Shown here in pieces: positions 28,791-38,894 of a DNA stretch of 64,000 nucleotides. Source of the DNA: Roseiarcus sp963779095 (GTDB taxonomy: Bacteria > Pseudomonadota > Alphaproteobacteria > Rhizobiales > Beijerinckiaceae); NCBI GenBank assembly GCA_963779095.1, contig CAVZWU010000017.1, positions 1 through 64,000 of the forward strand, read 5' to 3'. Position numbers and translations under genes: made by a program. The stretch's first letter is position 1. Every line of letters begins with the position of its first letter. The notes beneath the pieces were generated by a model that saw nothing but the letters and a program-made list of their open reading frames with translations, made no database searches and was not told the DNA's origin.

Positions 28791-29671
28791 CTACGTCGCC
28801 TCGGCCTGGAAAGCGCGGCCGAACTCGAGGATCGTGTCGGCCATCGCCTGGACCGGGGCGCTCGGCCGGCCGAGCGCGGGGACGACGACGAATTCCGTCT
28901 CGCCGAGCGGCGGCAGCCCGGCCTCGGGCCCGACGGCGACCGTGCCTTCCGCCTTGAGACGCGCCGATTGCGCGCCGACGCCAAGGCCGCCGAGCACGGC
29001 GCCGACCAGGCCCGAAAGCGAGCCGCAGGTGCAGGCGATGCGCCAGGGAATGTCGGCGTTCTCGAGCGCCGCGAGAACCGCCTCGCGGGTGATGCTGCGC
29101 GGCGGATAGAGGACGAGCGGCAGCGGGCGCTCCGGATCGCGCCGCCAGTCCGGCGCGGCGATCCAGACCATCTCTTCGCGCCACACCATGCGGCCGCGCC
29201 CGTCGCCCGCCCGGCGCTTGGCGAAAATGAGGTCGAGCGCGCCCTCATCCATGCCCTGCGTAGAGATCGGCGGCGAGCCCGACCGTCATCTCGATGTCGA
29301 CCTGAGGGTGTCTCGACGCAAAGGCGCGCAGGACCTGCGGCAGGAGGCTCGAGAGCGCGAAATCCTCCGAGGCGCCGAAGCGGACCCGGCCCCTGCAGCT
29401 CGGCGTTGGAGAAATAGCGCTCGGCCCGCGAATAGGCGGCGAGAATCTCGCCCGCGAGCACGGTCAAGGCCTGCCCGTCGACGGTCAGCGCGACATTGTG
29501 CGTGTCGCGATCGAACAGACGCCGGCGCGTCTCCGCTTCGAGCCGGCGCACCTGCTGGCTCACCGTCGACTGGCGCAGGCCCCGCCGCCGCGCGGCCTCC
29601 GAGAAGGAGCCGGTCTCGGCGACGGCGAGAAAGGTCACGAGCAGATCGGGATCGTAGGTCTCGGTCATCAC
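28791..29671 (-). CDS. LysR-family transcriptional regulator, frameshifted
   Basis: A good N-terminal LysR helix-turn-helix (DLLVTFLAVAETGSFSEAAR then QSTVSQQVRRLE) is joined, after frame changes near 29395 and 29265, to an effector domain ending EFVVVPALGRPSAPVQAMAD. The total length of about 293 residues is normal. It is divergent from the SBF-type transporter gene, 75 bases away, which it may regulate. Confidence 0.75.
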
Positions 29672-29745
29672 GCTTCATGATAACTGAAACCATGGAGAAC
29701 GTCATTCCGAATGAGCGCGCATGCGCGGCATATTCGCCGCCCATC

Positions 29746-30779
29746 ATGCGCCAGAACCTGCTTCGCTTCGCCCCCGACACGCTTCACCCTGCTTCTCGTC
29801 GCAACCGTCGCGCTGGCGAGCCTTCGCGCCGCCGTCGGCGGCGTTCGAGACGCCGGTCAAGATCGCGACCGACGTCGCGATCGCCTTCATGTTCTTCCTC
29901 TATGGCGCGCGGCTGGCGACGGCGAATGTGATCGCGGGCGTCGCGCATTGGCGCCTCCACGCGCTGGTGCTCGCGTCGACTTTCGTGATGTTTCCGCTGG
30001 TCGGCCTCGCCCTCTTTCATGGTCTGCCGCAATGGCTCGTGCCCGGCCCGCTGGCTTTGGGCATGCTCTATCTCTGCCTCCTGCCCTCGACGATCCAGTC
30101 CTCGCTCGCCTTCACCTCGATCGCCGGCGGCAATGTTCCGGCGGCGATGTGCTCGGCGACGCTGTCGAGTCTGGTCGGCGCATTGGCGACGCCGCTGCTC
30201 GTCGCCGTGTTCGCCTCGGCGCGCGGCGGCGCGCCGACCGGCGACGCGATCCGCGAGATCGGCCTCCTGCTGATTGCGCCCCTGATCGCGGGGCAGTTGT
30301 TGCGCCCGTGGATCGGCGGCTTCGTCCTGCGCCAGAGGGCGATCCTGTCCGCGACCGACCGGGGCTCGATCCTGCTCGTGGTCTATGGCGCCTTCGGCCA
30401 CGCGGTCAGCGCCGGGCTCTGGCGCGCGCTGCCGATCAGCGGCTTTGCGGTCATGATCGTCATCGAGGCTCTGGTTCTGGCCTTCATGCTGTTCGCCACC
30501 CGCTTCGCCGCGAAGACCCTGGGCTTCAACCGCGAGGATACGATCGCCATCGTCTTCTGCGGCTCGAAGAAGAGCCTGGCGGCCGGCGTGCCGATGGCGG
30601 GCGTGCTGTTCGCCGGCCCGGACCTCGGCATGATCCTCCTGCCGACCATGCTCTTTCACCAGATGCAGCTCATGGTCTGCGCCGTGCTTGCGCGGCGCTG
30701 GGCCAGTCAGAAGGCGGCGAAGGCAACGCCGGCTCGCTCAGTCGCGCCGCCGCTTGGAGCGGTGCAGCCCGCGGAGTGA
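29746..30779 (+). CDS. Bile acid:sodium symporter family (SBF-like, YfeH type) membrane protein
   Basis: About 340 residues, ten membrane helices. The start at 29746 (MRQNLLRFAPD) joins RFTLLLVATVALASL after one frame change and the rest (from about 29845) after another. The signatures FFLYGARL, LLPSTIQSSLAFTSIAGGN and IVFCGSKKSLAAGVPMA (both substrate-crossing motifs) are intact. Relatives carry organic anions with Na+. Divergent LysR gene upstream. Confidence 0.8.
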
Positions 30780-30811
30780 GGGTGGCGAGCGCGAACCGAT
30801 ATGAGCTTGAT

Positions 30812-31033
30812 TCAGGTCGTCTCGTACTCGATCTTGCGCGCATCGGTGACGCGGCGCGACGCGTCAAGAATCTCGAACGCAACAAGGTCGCCCTGCTCGT
30901 CGTAGTCGAGAATGACGCCGGGCTTATCCTCGTCGCTCTCCGCCACCACGCCGTCCTCTTTCAGGGCGACGCTGAGCGAATCCGTCTGCCGATCGTAGGC
31001 GATCTGATTGCCTCTCGCTGCGTGCTGTCCGCT
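30812..31033 (-). CDS. DUF2283-like small protein lacking a visible start codon
   Basis: The reading IAYDRQTDSLSVAL, then GVILDYDEQGDLVAFEILDA, then TGA at 30814-30812, fits DUF2283 (about 65-70 residues), a family often found near toxin-antitoxin genes. Between the in-frame TGA at 31034-31036 and the first homologous residue there is no ATG, GTG or TTG, so the start is lost or shifted by an indel. The out-of-frame ATG near 31068 is a candidate. Confidence 0.55.
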   Translation of the reverse strand, partial: SGQHAARGNQIAYDRQTDSLSVALKEDGVVAESDEDKPGVILDYDEQGDLVAFEILDASRRVTDARKIEYETT

Positions 31034-31090
31034 TCAGGCGCGGGGCGCGCGCGACTGAAAGCCATCCCCCAAAAGAGCGGATGCTCGTTC

Positions 31091-31579
31091 TCAAAAAAAC
31101 GCGCCGTGACCAATCCAGTACGCCAGAGCCTCGGTCAATTGCGCCACACGGTCGCGATTTGAGCGCTCGATCATCGTCTGGTCGACCGGATTGGTGTAGT
31201 AGCTGCTCGTAGCGCGAATGGGCGTTTCTTGCCCATTGACCACTGCAACGCCTTCGATGTTGTCCACGGACGCGGCGGCGTGCAGCATTTCGCCGGTGCT
31301 CGGCCCCAGAGTGAGATAGTCGATCCTGACGACGAGTGGCGCGCCGTCGCGCGCCATGCGTCCGGACAGGGCCTGCGCCAGTTGGCCTTGGAGGTCCTGC
31401 TGAACCCATGTCGCGGTCGGATCGCCGGCGTTGGCGCGCAGCGGCTGAACGTCGACGCGAATGTTGCGGAACGTCGGCGCCGAGCCGGCGAGCGCGCCTT
31501 GACTCAAGGGCGTGATGCAAAGAGCGAGGGCCGATAGGGCCACAAGCACGGCGCGATCAGGAATGCGGGAAACGGTCAT
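31091..31579 (-). CDS. Exported hypothetical protein
   Basis: 162 residues from the ATG at 31579: MTVSRIPDRAVLVALSALAL and further hydrophobic residues form a signal peptide ending near ALAGSA. The mature part has APTFRNIRVDVQPLRANAGD and a GEMLHAAASVDNIEGVAVVN segment, of a kind seen in alphaproteobacterial envelope proteins of unknown function. An upstream start at 31786 would read through an intergenic repeat and was rejected. Confidence 0.6.
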   Translation of the reverse strand: MTVSRIPDRAVLVALSALALCITPLSQGALAGSAPTFRNIRVDVQPLRANAGDPTATWVQQDLQGQLAQALSGRMARDGAPLVVRIDYLTLGPSTGEMLHAAASVDNIEGVAVVNGQETPIRATSSYYTNPVDQTMIERSNRDRVAQLTEALAYWIGHGAFF

Positions 31580-31743
31580 GTCGCAACCTCCAAACACACG
31601 CGTGGGCGGACAACCCATTATACGACGTGGCGCGCCTTCTGGTTTGCCAGGGTTTTGATTTCTGTAAATCCTCCAACGAAACTTTATTTGCGAAATATGC
31701 CCGCGAACGCGGGCCTTCCACCAAGGCCTTCGCCGAACTATGG

Positions 31744-31763
31744 ATTCCTGCTTGCGCGGGAAT
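31744..31763. repeat. Short interspersed palindrome
   Basis: ATTCCTGC-TTGC-GCGGGAAT, within TGGATTCCTGCTTGCGCGGG followed by AATGAC, is a copy of a widespread proteobacterial intergenic palindrome. It lies between vapC and the exported protein gene, upstream of the latter. Confidence 0.55.
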
Positions 31764-31810
31764 GACAACACTACCGCCTTCTTCATCTGAAAGCGGGCGC
31801 TTGCTTGTCG

Positions 31811-32215
31811 TTATCTCTCGCGCAGCCAGTTCTCGCGACGAAGCCCGTCGACGCGGCCAAACTCAGCTTCATTATCCGTGACCAGGGCACAGCCAACCGC
31901 GACGGCGTGAGCAGCGATCAGCAGATCGTTGCCGCCGATCGTTTGCCCGGCCCGCTCGAGCCGGGCGCGGATCAGGCCATAAGCTTCATCGGCAGGCGTC
32001 TCGAAAGGAATGACGTCAAGAGCGCCCAGCACAGCCTCAAGCTGTGCGGTCAGCCGGGGCGATCCCTTCTTTGCCGCGCCATACCTGAGTTCCGCCGCGA
32101 CAATAACGCTCGTACAGATTTGCGCCTCACCGACCTCGCGAATGCGCTCCGCCACGCGGCCCTGGGGTCGCCGAACGAGATCGGAGACGATGTTCGTGTC
32201 GAGCAGATAGCGCAC
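31811..32215 (-). CDS. vapC: VapC-family PIN ribonuclease toxin
   Basis: 134 residues, typical length. PIN active-site acids are visible: Asp6 in YLLDTNIVSDL, Glu in VAAELRYG, Asp in GGNDLLIAAHA and Asp in VTDNEAEF. The start codon is GTG, overlapping the vapB stop by one base (TAGTG), so translation is coupled to the antitoxin. It would cleave RNA in the cytoplasm when VapB is lost. Confidence 0.9.
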   Translation of the reverse strand: MRYLLDTNIVSDLVRRPQGRVAERIREVGEAQICTSVIVAAELRYGAAKKGSPRLTAQLEAVLGALDVIPFETPADEAYGLIRARLERAGQTIGGNDLLIAAHAVAVGCALVTDNEAEFGRVDGLRRENWLRER

Positions 32216-32448
32216 TAGAACCGTACGGGTTCAGGGGGCGCGTCATCCATTGGCGGAAAGTCCTCGTCGAGCGGCAAAAGGGTCGCGAGCAGAGCGAGCA
32301 AGGATTTCGGCGGACACGGCTCGATGACGAGTCGGTCATTTTCTTTGCGCATGATCGCGTCCTGGCCGGGAAGCTCGAACTCGCGCGGAATCCGCACCGC
32401 CTGATTCCGGCCATTCCTGAAAAGCTTCACCTGTCGTTCGAAAGCCAT
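32215..32448 (-). CDS. vapB: VapB-family antitoxin (AbrB/MazE fold)
   Basis: 77 residues. The N-terminal swapped-hairpin DNA-binding signature KLFRNGRNQAVRIPREFEL is typical; the acidic Pro-rich C-terminus (LDEDFPPMDDAPPEP) should bind VapC. It precedes vapC in one operon and probably represses it. Confidence 0.88.
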   Translation of the reverse strand: MAFERQVKLFRNGRNQAVRIPREFELPGQDAIMRKENDRLVIEPCPPKSLLALLATLLPLDEDFPPMDDAPPEPVRF

Positions 32449-32523
32449 CGCGAAGTTCTAGCATAGGCCTAGGCATATGGCAATATTTCTGTCGCGGCGA
32501 CCTTAACGCCGCGGGGGGCCCCG

Positions 32524-33159
32524 TCACGCCGTGCGACGCATCGCGCCCCCCGCGGCGTCGGCGATCGACTTCGCGCCGAAGAGGATGAAGATCACGCCGA
32601 CGAGCCGCGTCACCGCGACGCCGTGGGTGAGGAAGAACCGCCTGACCGCCGGCAGGCCCGCGGCGAAGATCAGGGTGAGGTCGGCGAGCAGCAAGCCCGC
32701 GAACGCGGCGAACATCTGGGGCGCGTCGGCCAGTTTCAAGGCCCCGATATAGGGCGCGACAATGGCTGCGAACATCGCCAGCGCCACCGGGTACGACTTG
32801 GGGTTGGTGAGGCCGAAAGCCATGCCGGTCGCGAGCGGGCGCTTGGCGCCGATGGCGCGCGGCGGCGCGTCCTTTCTGGTCATAACCGCCCGCGCGCCAA
32901 GATAGACGAGGTAGAGCCCGCAGATGAAGCCGAGCAGTTCGAAAAGGGTCGGGCCGATGCGGTTCGCGCCGACGATCGCGGCGACCGCGAGCGCGCCCCA
33001 GGTCACGTCGCCGACCAGATGGCCGCAGATGAACCAGGCGCCAGAGGCGCGCCCGCGCGAGGCGGAAAGCGTGAACAGGGCGAGGAACGCCGGCCCCGGG
33101 GTGACCACATAAAGATAGGCCGCGGCGAGCGAAGCGAGGAGGATTTTCGGGTCGGTCAT
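32524..33159 (-). CDS. LysE/RhtB-family amino-acid exporter
   Basis: 211 residues, six membrane helices. The family's TPGPAFLALFTLSASRGRAS and FGLTNPKSYPVAL motifs are present. Start at 33159 (MTDPKILLASLAAAYL); the in-frame start at 33198 adds an unconserved 13 residues. Substrate not predictable. It lies between the two VapBC modules. Confidence 0.85.
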   Translation of the reverse strand: MTDPKILLASLAAAYLYVVTPGPAFLALFTLSASRGRASGAWFICGHLVGDVTWGALAVAAIVGANRIGPTLFELLGFICGLYLVYLGARAVMTRKDAPPRAIGAKRPLATGMAFGLTNPKSYPVALAMFAAIVAPYIGALKLADAPQMFAAFAGLLLADLTLIFAAGLPAVRRFFLTHGVAVTRLVGVIFILFGAKSIADAAGGAMRRTA

Positions 33160-33210
33160 CTTGCTCTGGCATAGACCACGGTATATATCCTTTGTCAAAG
33201 GCTGAGCGGA

Positions 33211-33472
33211 ATGAGTTCAGACAGCAAGATTATTCAAGAACGGGCGGAGCCAGGCGGTGCGTCTGCCTGCGGCCTATCGCTTCGATGGCGAGGAAGTCTA
33301 CATCCGCCGCGATCCTGCGACCGGCGACGTGATTCTTTCCACCAAGCCCCGTTCCTTCGACCGCTTCTTCGCCGCGCTGGCAAAAGCCGAAATTCCGGAT
33401 GATTTCCTTTCGCCCGGCGAGCGTCGGCAGGAGGGCGCGGAGAGCGATCCTTTCGAAGGCTGGGAGGAATGA
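33211..33472 (+). CDS. vapB: VapB-family antitoxin, frameshifted
   Basis: MSSDSKI is followed, after one extra base near 33235, by FKNGRSQAVRLPAAYRFDGE, the standard VapB DNA-binding hairpin, then a C-terminal toxin-binding tail (DPFEGWEE). The stop overlaps the vapC start by four bases (ATGA). Without the indel the protein would be about 86 residues. Confidence 0.78.
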
Positions 33473-33870
33473 CACGCTTCATGCTCGACACCAACGCGGC
33501 GAGCGGATTGGTGAAGGGTCAGCCGAAACTCACCGCGCGATTTAAAGCCGAGGCGCCGGATCGCCTTTGCCTTTCGGCGGTGACGGAAGGTGAGATGCTG
33601 TTCGGCGTCGCCAGGCGACCTGCAGCGCGAAGGCTGCGCGCCGCAGTAAACGAGTTTCTGGCGGCGATCGATGTCCTGCCCTGGACGAGCGCAACGGCGC
33701 GCCGCTACGCGACCCTTCGGGCCGGCCTCGAACGCCATGGACGGCCGCTTGGCGCGCTCGACCTGATGATCGCCGCTCACGCGGCGGAGCATGACATGAC
33801 GTTGGTAACCCATGATGGCGCGTTCGGCGCCGTTCCTGGGCTCCGCGTCGAAGACTGGGCGGCAAACTGA
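33469..33870 (+). CDS. vapC: VapC-family PIN ribonuclease toxin (FitB-like)
   Basis: 133 residues. Active-site acids in FMLDTNAASGL, VTEGEMLFG, LGALDLMIAAHA and VTHDGAF. It differs clearly from the other VapC at 31811-32215, so the two pairs are not a recent duplication. It ends 5 bases from the end of the convergent mutS gene. Confidence 0.88.
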   Translation: MTRFMLDTNAASGLVKGQPKLTARFKAEAPDRLCLSAVTEGEMLFGVARRPAARRLRAAVNEFLAAIDVLPWTSATARRYATLRAGLERHGRPLGALDLMIAAHAAEHDMTLVTHDGAFGAVPGLRVEDWAAN

Positions 33871-33875
33871 AGTTG

Positions 33876-36574
33876 TCACTCCTTGTCTCCGCCGAGGCGC
33901 TTCAGCTTATATAGGGCCTCGAGCGCCTCGCGGGGCGAGAGCGCGTCCGGATCGAGCGCGGCGAGCGCGACGCGCAGGGCATCTGGCGCAGGCGGCGGGG
34001 GCGAGGGCTCGCGCGGCTCATAGGAGAAAAGCGGCAGCGCGTCGAGCGAGCTGCTCGAGCGCGACGCCTCGAGGCTGGCGAGCACCTGGCGCGCGCGCTT
34101 GACGACGGACCGCGGCAACCCCGCGAGCTTGGCCACCTGGATGCCGTAGGAGCGGTCGGCCGCGCCGTGGAGCCACCTCATGCAGGAACGCGAGCGTTCC
34201 CTTGAACTCGGTGACCCGCATGGTGAGATTGACGAGCCGCGGCAGCGTCTCGGCAAGCGCGGTCAGTTCGTGGAAATGGGTGGCGAACAAGGCCCGCGAC
34301 CGGTTGACGGCGCTCAAATGCTCGACGCAGGCGTAGGCGATCGAGAGGCCGTCGAAGGTCGCCGTGCCGCGACCGATCTCGTCCAGGATCACGAGCGAAC
34401 GGGCGGTCGCCTGGTTGAGAATGGCCGCCGTCTCGACCATCTCGACCATGAAGGTCGAGCGTCCGCGCGCCAGATCGTCAGCCGCGCCGACGCGCGAGAA
34501 CAGCCGGTCGACGACGCCGATATGGGCGCGAACGGCTGGCACATAGGCGCCCATCTGCGCGATCAGCGCGATCAGCGCGTTTTGTCTGAGATAGGTCGAT
34601 TTGCCCGCCATATTGGGGCCGGTGACGATGGCGATGCGGCCGCCCTCCCCTGCTTCTCCCGAAAGATCGCACTCGTTGGCGACGAAGGGCTCGCCCGCTT
34701 GCTTCAGCGCCGCCTCGACCACCGGATGGCGCCCGCCCTCTATTGCGAAGCTGAGCGAAGCGTCGACGAGCGGGCGCGTCCAGCCGCGCTTGACCGCAAG
34801 TTCGGCGAGCGCCGCCGCGATGTCGATCTCGGCCAGCGCCGCGCCGAAGCCGCGCAGGTTCTCGCCCTCGGCTAGGCAGGCCTGCCGCAGCCGCTCGAAC
34901 GCCTCGAGTTCGAGCGCGAGGGCCCGGTCCGCCGCGGAGGCGATCCGCTGCTCGAGATCGGCGAGCGCGTTGGTGGTGAAGCGCATCGCGCCGGCCATCG
35001 TCTGGCGATGGATGAAGGTCGCGCTATGGGGCGCCTTGAGCAGCGTTTCGCCCGCCGCCTGCGGCGTCTCGATGAAGTAGCCGAGAAAATTGTTGTGCTT
35101 GATCTTGAGCTGCCGGACGCCCGCCTCATTGGCGTAGGACGCCTGCAAGTCCACGATCACGCGGCGGCTTTCGTCGCGCAGCCTCCGCGCCTCGTCGAGC
35201 GCCGGGCAGCGCGCCCGCGCGGACAAATCCGCCGTCGCGCTTGACCAGCGGCAAATCGTCGGCAAGCGTGGCGTCGAGATCGCGCTGGATCTCAGCGCAA
35301 TCGGCGCTGCAGCCGCGCATAGGCGCTGAGCAGCTCGGGCGGAAGCTCCTGCGCCGCCTCGAGAATGATCGCCAGCGTCGCCGCGGCGGCGAGGCCGTCA
35401 CGAATGGCGGCGAGGTCGCGCGGGCCGCCGCGGTCGAGGCTCAAGCGGGAGAAAGCCCGCAGAAAGTCGGGCGCATGCATGAGCGCCCGGCGCAACGCGT
35501 CGCGCATCGGCGCGGCCTCGGCCAGGAACTCAAGCGAGTCGAGCCTCCGATTGATAGCCTCCGGCTCAGTCAGCGGATTGGCGAGCCGCTCGGCGAGCAG
35601 GCGAGCGCCCGCGGGGGTCACGGTCAGGTCGATTGTCGCCAGGAGCGAACCATCGCGCGCCCCGCTCAAGGTCCGCGTGAGCTCGAGGTTGGCGCGGGTC
35701 GCGGGATCGATTTCGAGGCTCGTCCCGCGCGCGCGCCGCGTCGGAGCAGAGAGCGCAGGCCGCGCCTCCAACTGGGTGCGCTTGACATAGGCGAGCGCGA
35801 GGGCTGCGGCGGCGATCTCGGCGCGGGTGAACGCGCCGAAACCGTCGAGCGTTTCGACGCCGTAGAACTCGCAGACCTGCCGTTCGGCCGCCGCTGCGTC
35901 GCCGCCGTCACGCGCAAGCGGCGTCGCGGGAACACGCATCTCACGGACAATCAGGGAAAAGGCCGGTTCTTCGTACACGGCCTGCGAAGCGACGACCTCG
36001 CTCGGTTCAAGCCGCGCGATCTCCGCAGCGAGGCCCGCTTCGTCAGCCTCCAGAGGGTGAACGGGCCGGTCGACAGGTCGAGCGCGGCGAGCCCGTAAAC
36101 GTGCCGCCCCTCGCTCGTACGCAGCTTCTGGACGGCGACCAGAAGACGCGCCCGGCCGGGCTCGAGCAACCGCTCTTCGGTGATCGTGCCCGGCGTGACC
36201 AGCCGCACGACGTCGCGCTTGACGACCGACTTCGGTCCCCGCTTTTTCGCCGCCGCGGGGTCTTCCATCTGCTCGCAAACGGCGACCCGATGGCCGAGCG
36301 CAATGAGCCGGTTGAGGTAATCGTCGGCGCGCTCGACAGGCACGCCGCACATGCGGATGTCCTCGCCTTCGTGCTTGCCGCGCTTCGTGAGGACGATGCC
36401 GAGCGCCCGGCTGGCGATCTCCGCGTCTTCGAAGAAGAGTTCGTAGAAATCGCCCATCCGGTAGAACAACAGGCAGCCAGGATTGGCCGCCTTGATCTCG
36501 AAATACTGCGCCATCATCGGCGTGAGGCGCGCCGTGGCGGCGTCAGGATTGGGGGTGTCGCTGGAGGCGTCCAT
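33876..36574 (-). CDS. mutS: DNA mismatch repair protein MutS, frameshifted
   Basis: MutS recognises mismatches and recruits MutL. The start at 36574 gives the mismatch-binding domain (CLLFYRMGDFYELFFEDAE with the Phe-x-Glu wedge in its usual place). Then, through frame changes near 36045, 35310, 35225 and 34180, follow the connector and lever, the Walker A motif GPNMAGKSTYLRQ, Walker B SLVILDEIGRGTATFDG, ATHFHEL, and the C-terminal SYGIQVAKLAGLP segment. Total length of about 895 residues is normal. Either the shifts are sequence errors or the strain is a mutator. Confidence 0.85.
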
Positions 36575-36661
36575 CGCCTCAAGCCTAGCAAATCGGCCGG
36601 CGCGGCGCAGCGCCGGCGCCTTCGCTATCCACGGATCGCTAAAGCCCGCTTGGCGGAAGCC

Positions 36662-37648
36662 CTATTGCCGGGCCTGTTTCTCCAGCAACCTGTTCTTGAT
36701 GAGCCAGGCCGCGCCGCGGTCCCAGGAATAATTCGCGCCGATGCGAAGATCGGTCTGCTCGACGTCGATCGGAGCGCCGGTCCGCGCGTCGCGAAGCTTG
36801 AAGGTGACCGCATAATCGGTGCGGGTGATCCTGGTCACGACGCCGACAAGGGATTGGTCCGCGCCGAGCTTGCGGGCGATCGCGGCGTCGCAACCGTCGC
36901 ATTTGTGGAGGCTGTGCGCCGTCGCGTCGGGCGCATCGACGTGGCTGACGTCAACCAGGCTGTACCGGCCGGACTCAGAGAGCAGCCTGCGCACTGTTTC
37001 TGTCGCCAGTCTCAGCTGCTCCCGGTCCTGGTCGCTTTCGGGAATGATGCCAGCGCCGCCGCTGAAATCCTCCAGTTCGAAGTCGAAGACGGCGACTTTG
37101 ACCGGCGCGGCAGCTCCGGCCTGGATGCCGAACCTCGGCTTCGACTGAACAATATCGCGCGCGAGAAACGATTCCGCCTTTTGCCACGCCTCGTCCGTGT
37201 CGCCACGAAAAGTCAGCAACCGGTCAAAAACGATCTGGCCCTGCTCCTCATCTGCGATCTGGATCTTCGCCCATTGAACGAGGGAGCTCATTTTGTGCAC
37301 GCCGCCGATGAGGACGAGCTTCGCGCCGGCCGCCCGCGCCGCCTTCTGAATCTCAGAGGGGCTCATCTCCGATTCGCACGGCGCGGCGCCGCAAGACATG
37401 GGAACGATGCGGTACTGGCCATTCGACGCGAGGTCGCGCTGCAAGGCGCTGACGAAATTGGCGACGCGACGTTGATGGGCCGCAGTTTGGTCTCTCGGCT
37501 CGCCGGACGTGTCGACATAGTCGAGGTTGAGGACTGCGAGCGCGGCGGGTTCGGTCGGCGCCGTATCGGCTTGCGCGCGGGACCCAGCGAGGGCGGCCGC
37601 GAGGCCTACAGCCGCAACGGCTGCCAGAGAACGGAATGCGCTGCGCAT
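36662..37648 (-). CDS. Exported protein with two tandem DUF3280/DUF2380-like domains
   Basis: 328 residues with a signal peptide (MRSAFRSLAAVAAVGLAAAL...ARAQA-like). Two successive domains begin with the same pattern, LAVLNLDYVDTSGE (about residue 37) and VKVAVFDFELEDFSGG (about residue 187), each followed by a SGRY/NGQYR element and a Cys pair (CGAAPC and CDGCD). The second ends with LRIGANYSWDRGAAWLIKN. Relatives usually carry a single domain. The function is unknown, and the family name is given with moderate confidence. Confidence 0.65.
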   Translation of the reverse strand: MRSAFRSLAAVAAVGLAAALAGSRAQADTAPTEPAALAVLNLDYVDTSGEPRDQTAAHQRRVANFVSALQRDLASNGQYRIVPMSCGAAPCESEMSPSEIQKAARAAGAKLVLIGGVHKMSSLVQWAKIQIADEEQGQIVFDRLLTFRGDTDEAWQKAESFLARDIVQSKPRFGIQAGAAAPVKVAVFDFELEDFSGGAGIIPESDQDREQLRLATETVRRLLSESGRYSLVDVSHVDAPDATAHSLHKCDGCDAAIARKLGADQSLVGVVTRITRTDYAVTFKLRDARTGAPIDVEQTDLRIGANYSWDRGAAWLIKNRLLEKQARQ

Positions 37649-37686
37649 CGGGCCTCCTCCTTATGACGCTCGTGAAGCCACAAGTC

Positions 37687-38838
37687 TCACGCCGCAGACG
37701 CCAGCGCGTCCCGCCGCGTCTTCATCGCTTTGGCCGCCATCGTATACCCTCCCCCGGCGCCGTCAACGAAGTGGACATGGCCGCTTTGGGTCGCCGAGGG
37801 AACGAAACATGTCACCTGCGCCGACCCTTGCCGAAACACGCCCCAATCGACAAACGCCTCCGCGGCGGCAAGCCGCGCCTCCAGGGCGTCGGCGAACTCA
37901 CGAGAGCAATCGAGCGTCATCCGCAGCCCGTCGTCGAACTTGCGAAAATCGGCGTTGGCGACGAGCTCGCTCGCATAGATCGCCGCGTCGAAGCGACCCA
38001 CCTTGAGCTTGAAAATATGGAAGACGATGGCGATGCAATAGCCGCAAATCGCCGAGACGCGCGCCTTCGCTATGGACAGGCCCGAGGCCTTTTTGACCAG
38101 TGTCTCAAGCGCGATCGCCCTGCCTGGATTCCCCGGCCGCAGGCTCATCAAAGTGACCGGCGGCTCGCTCGACGCCACGGCGAGCGACGATTTGACGATC
38201 TCGTTGACGAGCGTCGCAAATCGCGCGTCGTTTCCGCGAGGCGCAACGATCAGCGACAGAACAAGCCCGTGCTTCGCCGGCGCCACGCCCCACCGGCAGG
38301 AGAGGCCGGAAAGATCGGGATGCGCGCCCGGCTCCGCCGGAGGCAGAGCATAAGCGCCGCGCTTGGCGGCGGCGTCGAACCAGGTCAAGCCGCCACCCGC
38401 GAACATCGCATAGACGCAAGGCGGCGCCGCTGCGAAGCGCGCGACCCGGACGTCGTATCCCGCTGCCCGGATTTCACTGACCGGCGCCATCGCGACGCGC
38501 AAATCGAAATGAAACTCCTCACGCGCGAAAGCGGCCATAGCCTGAAGCGCCTTGCCGGCGGCGCTTGAATCGGAGGGCGACACGGCGAAGCTCGCGCCGT
38601 CGCCGCCGAACACGAAAGGAAACGGCCGCCTCTCCAGCGCGTTGGCGACGGCCGCGATCGCGCCGGCGCCGGCCATGTTGACAGCCTTATAGCGGCCATC
38701 GGCGACGGCTTTAGTCGAGCCGACCACGTCCGCAAAACCAATCAGCCAATCGTCAGGCAACGGCCAATAGTTCTCGGCCCGCACGGCGTCAGCGAAATTG
38801 TCGAGAACGGGAATGGCCTCGTAGAAGTCGCCCGACAT
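37687..38838 (-). CDS. DUF3095 (cyclase-like) protein
   Basis: 383 residues. LPDDWLIGFADVVGSTKAVA and FPFVFGGDGASFAV resemble the metal-binding and GGD loops of nucleotidyl cyclases and are the DUF3095 hallmarks. Whether it makes a nucleotide second messenger is not known. It is 38 bases upstream of the tandem DUF3280 gene, same strand. Confidence 0.82.
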   Translation of the reverse strand: MSGDFYEAIPVLDNFADAVRAENYWPLPDDWLIGFADVVGSTKAVADGRYKAVNMAGAGAIAAVANALERRPFPFVFGGDGASFAVSPSDSSAAGKALQAMAAFAREEFHFDLRVAMAPVSEIRAAGYDVRVARFAAAPPCVYAMFAGGGLTWFDAAAKRGAYALPPAEPGAHPDLSGLSCRWGVAPAKHGLVLSLIVAPRGNDARFATLVNEIVKSSLAVASSEPPVTLMSLRPGNPGRAIALETLVKKASGLSIAKARVSAICGYCIAIVFHIFKLKVGRFDAAIYASELVANADFRKFDDGLRMTLDCSREFADALEARLAAAEAFVDWGVFRQGSAQVTCFVPSATQSGHVHFVDGAGGGYTMAAKAMKTRRDALASAA

Positions 38839-38894
38839 ATCCGCCCGATCTGCTGGCGAGAGCTAAAGACTAACGTGAATACGGACCGGACGCC

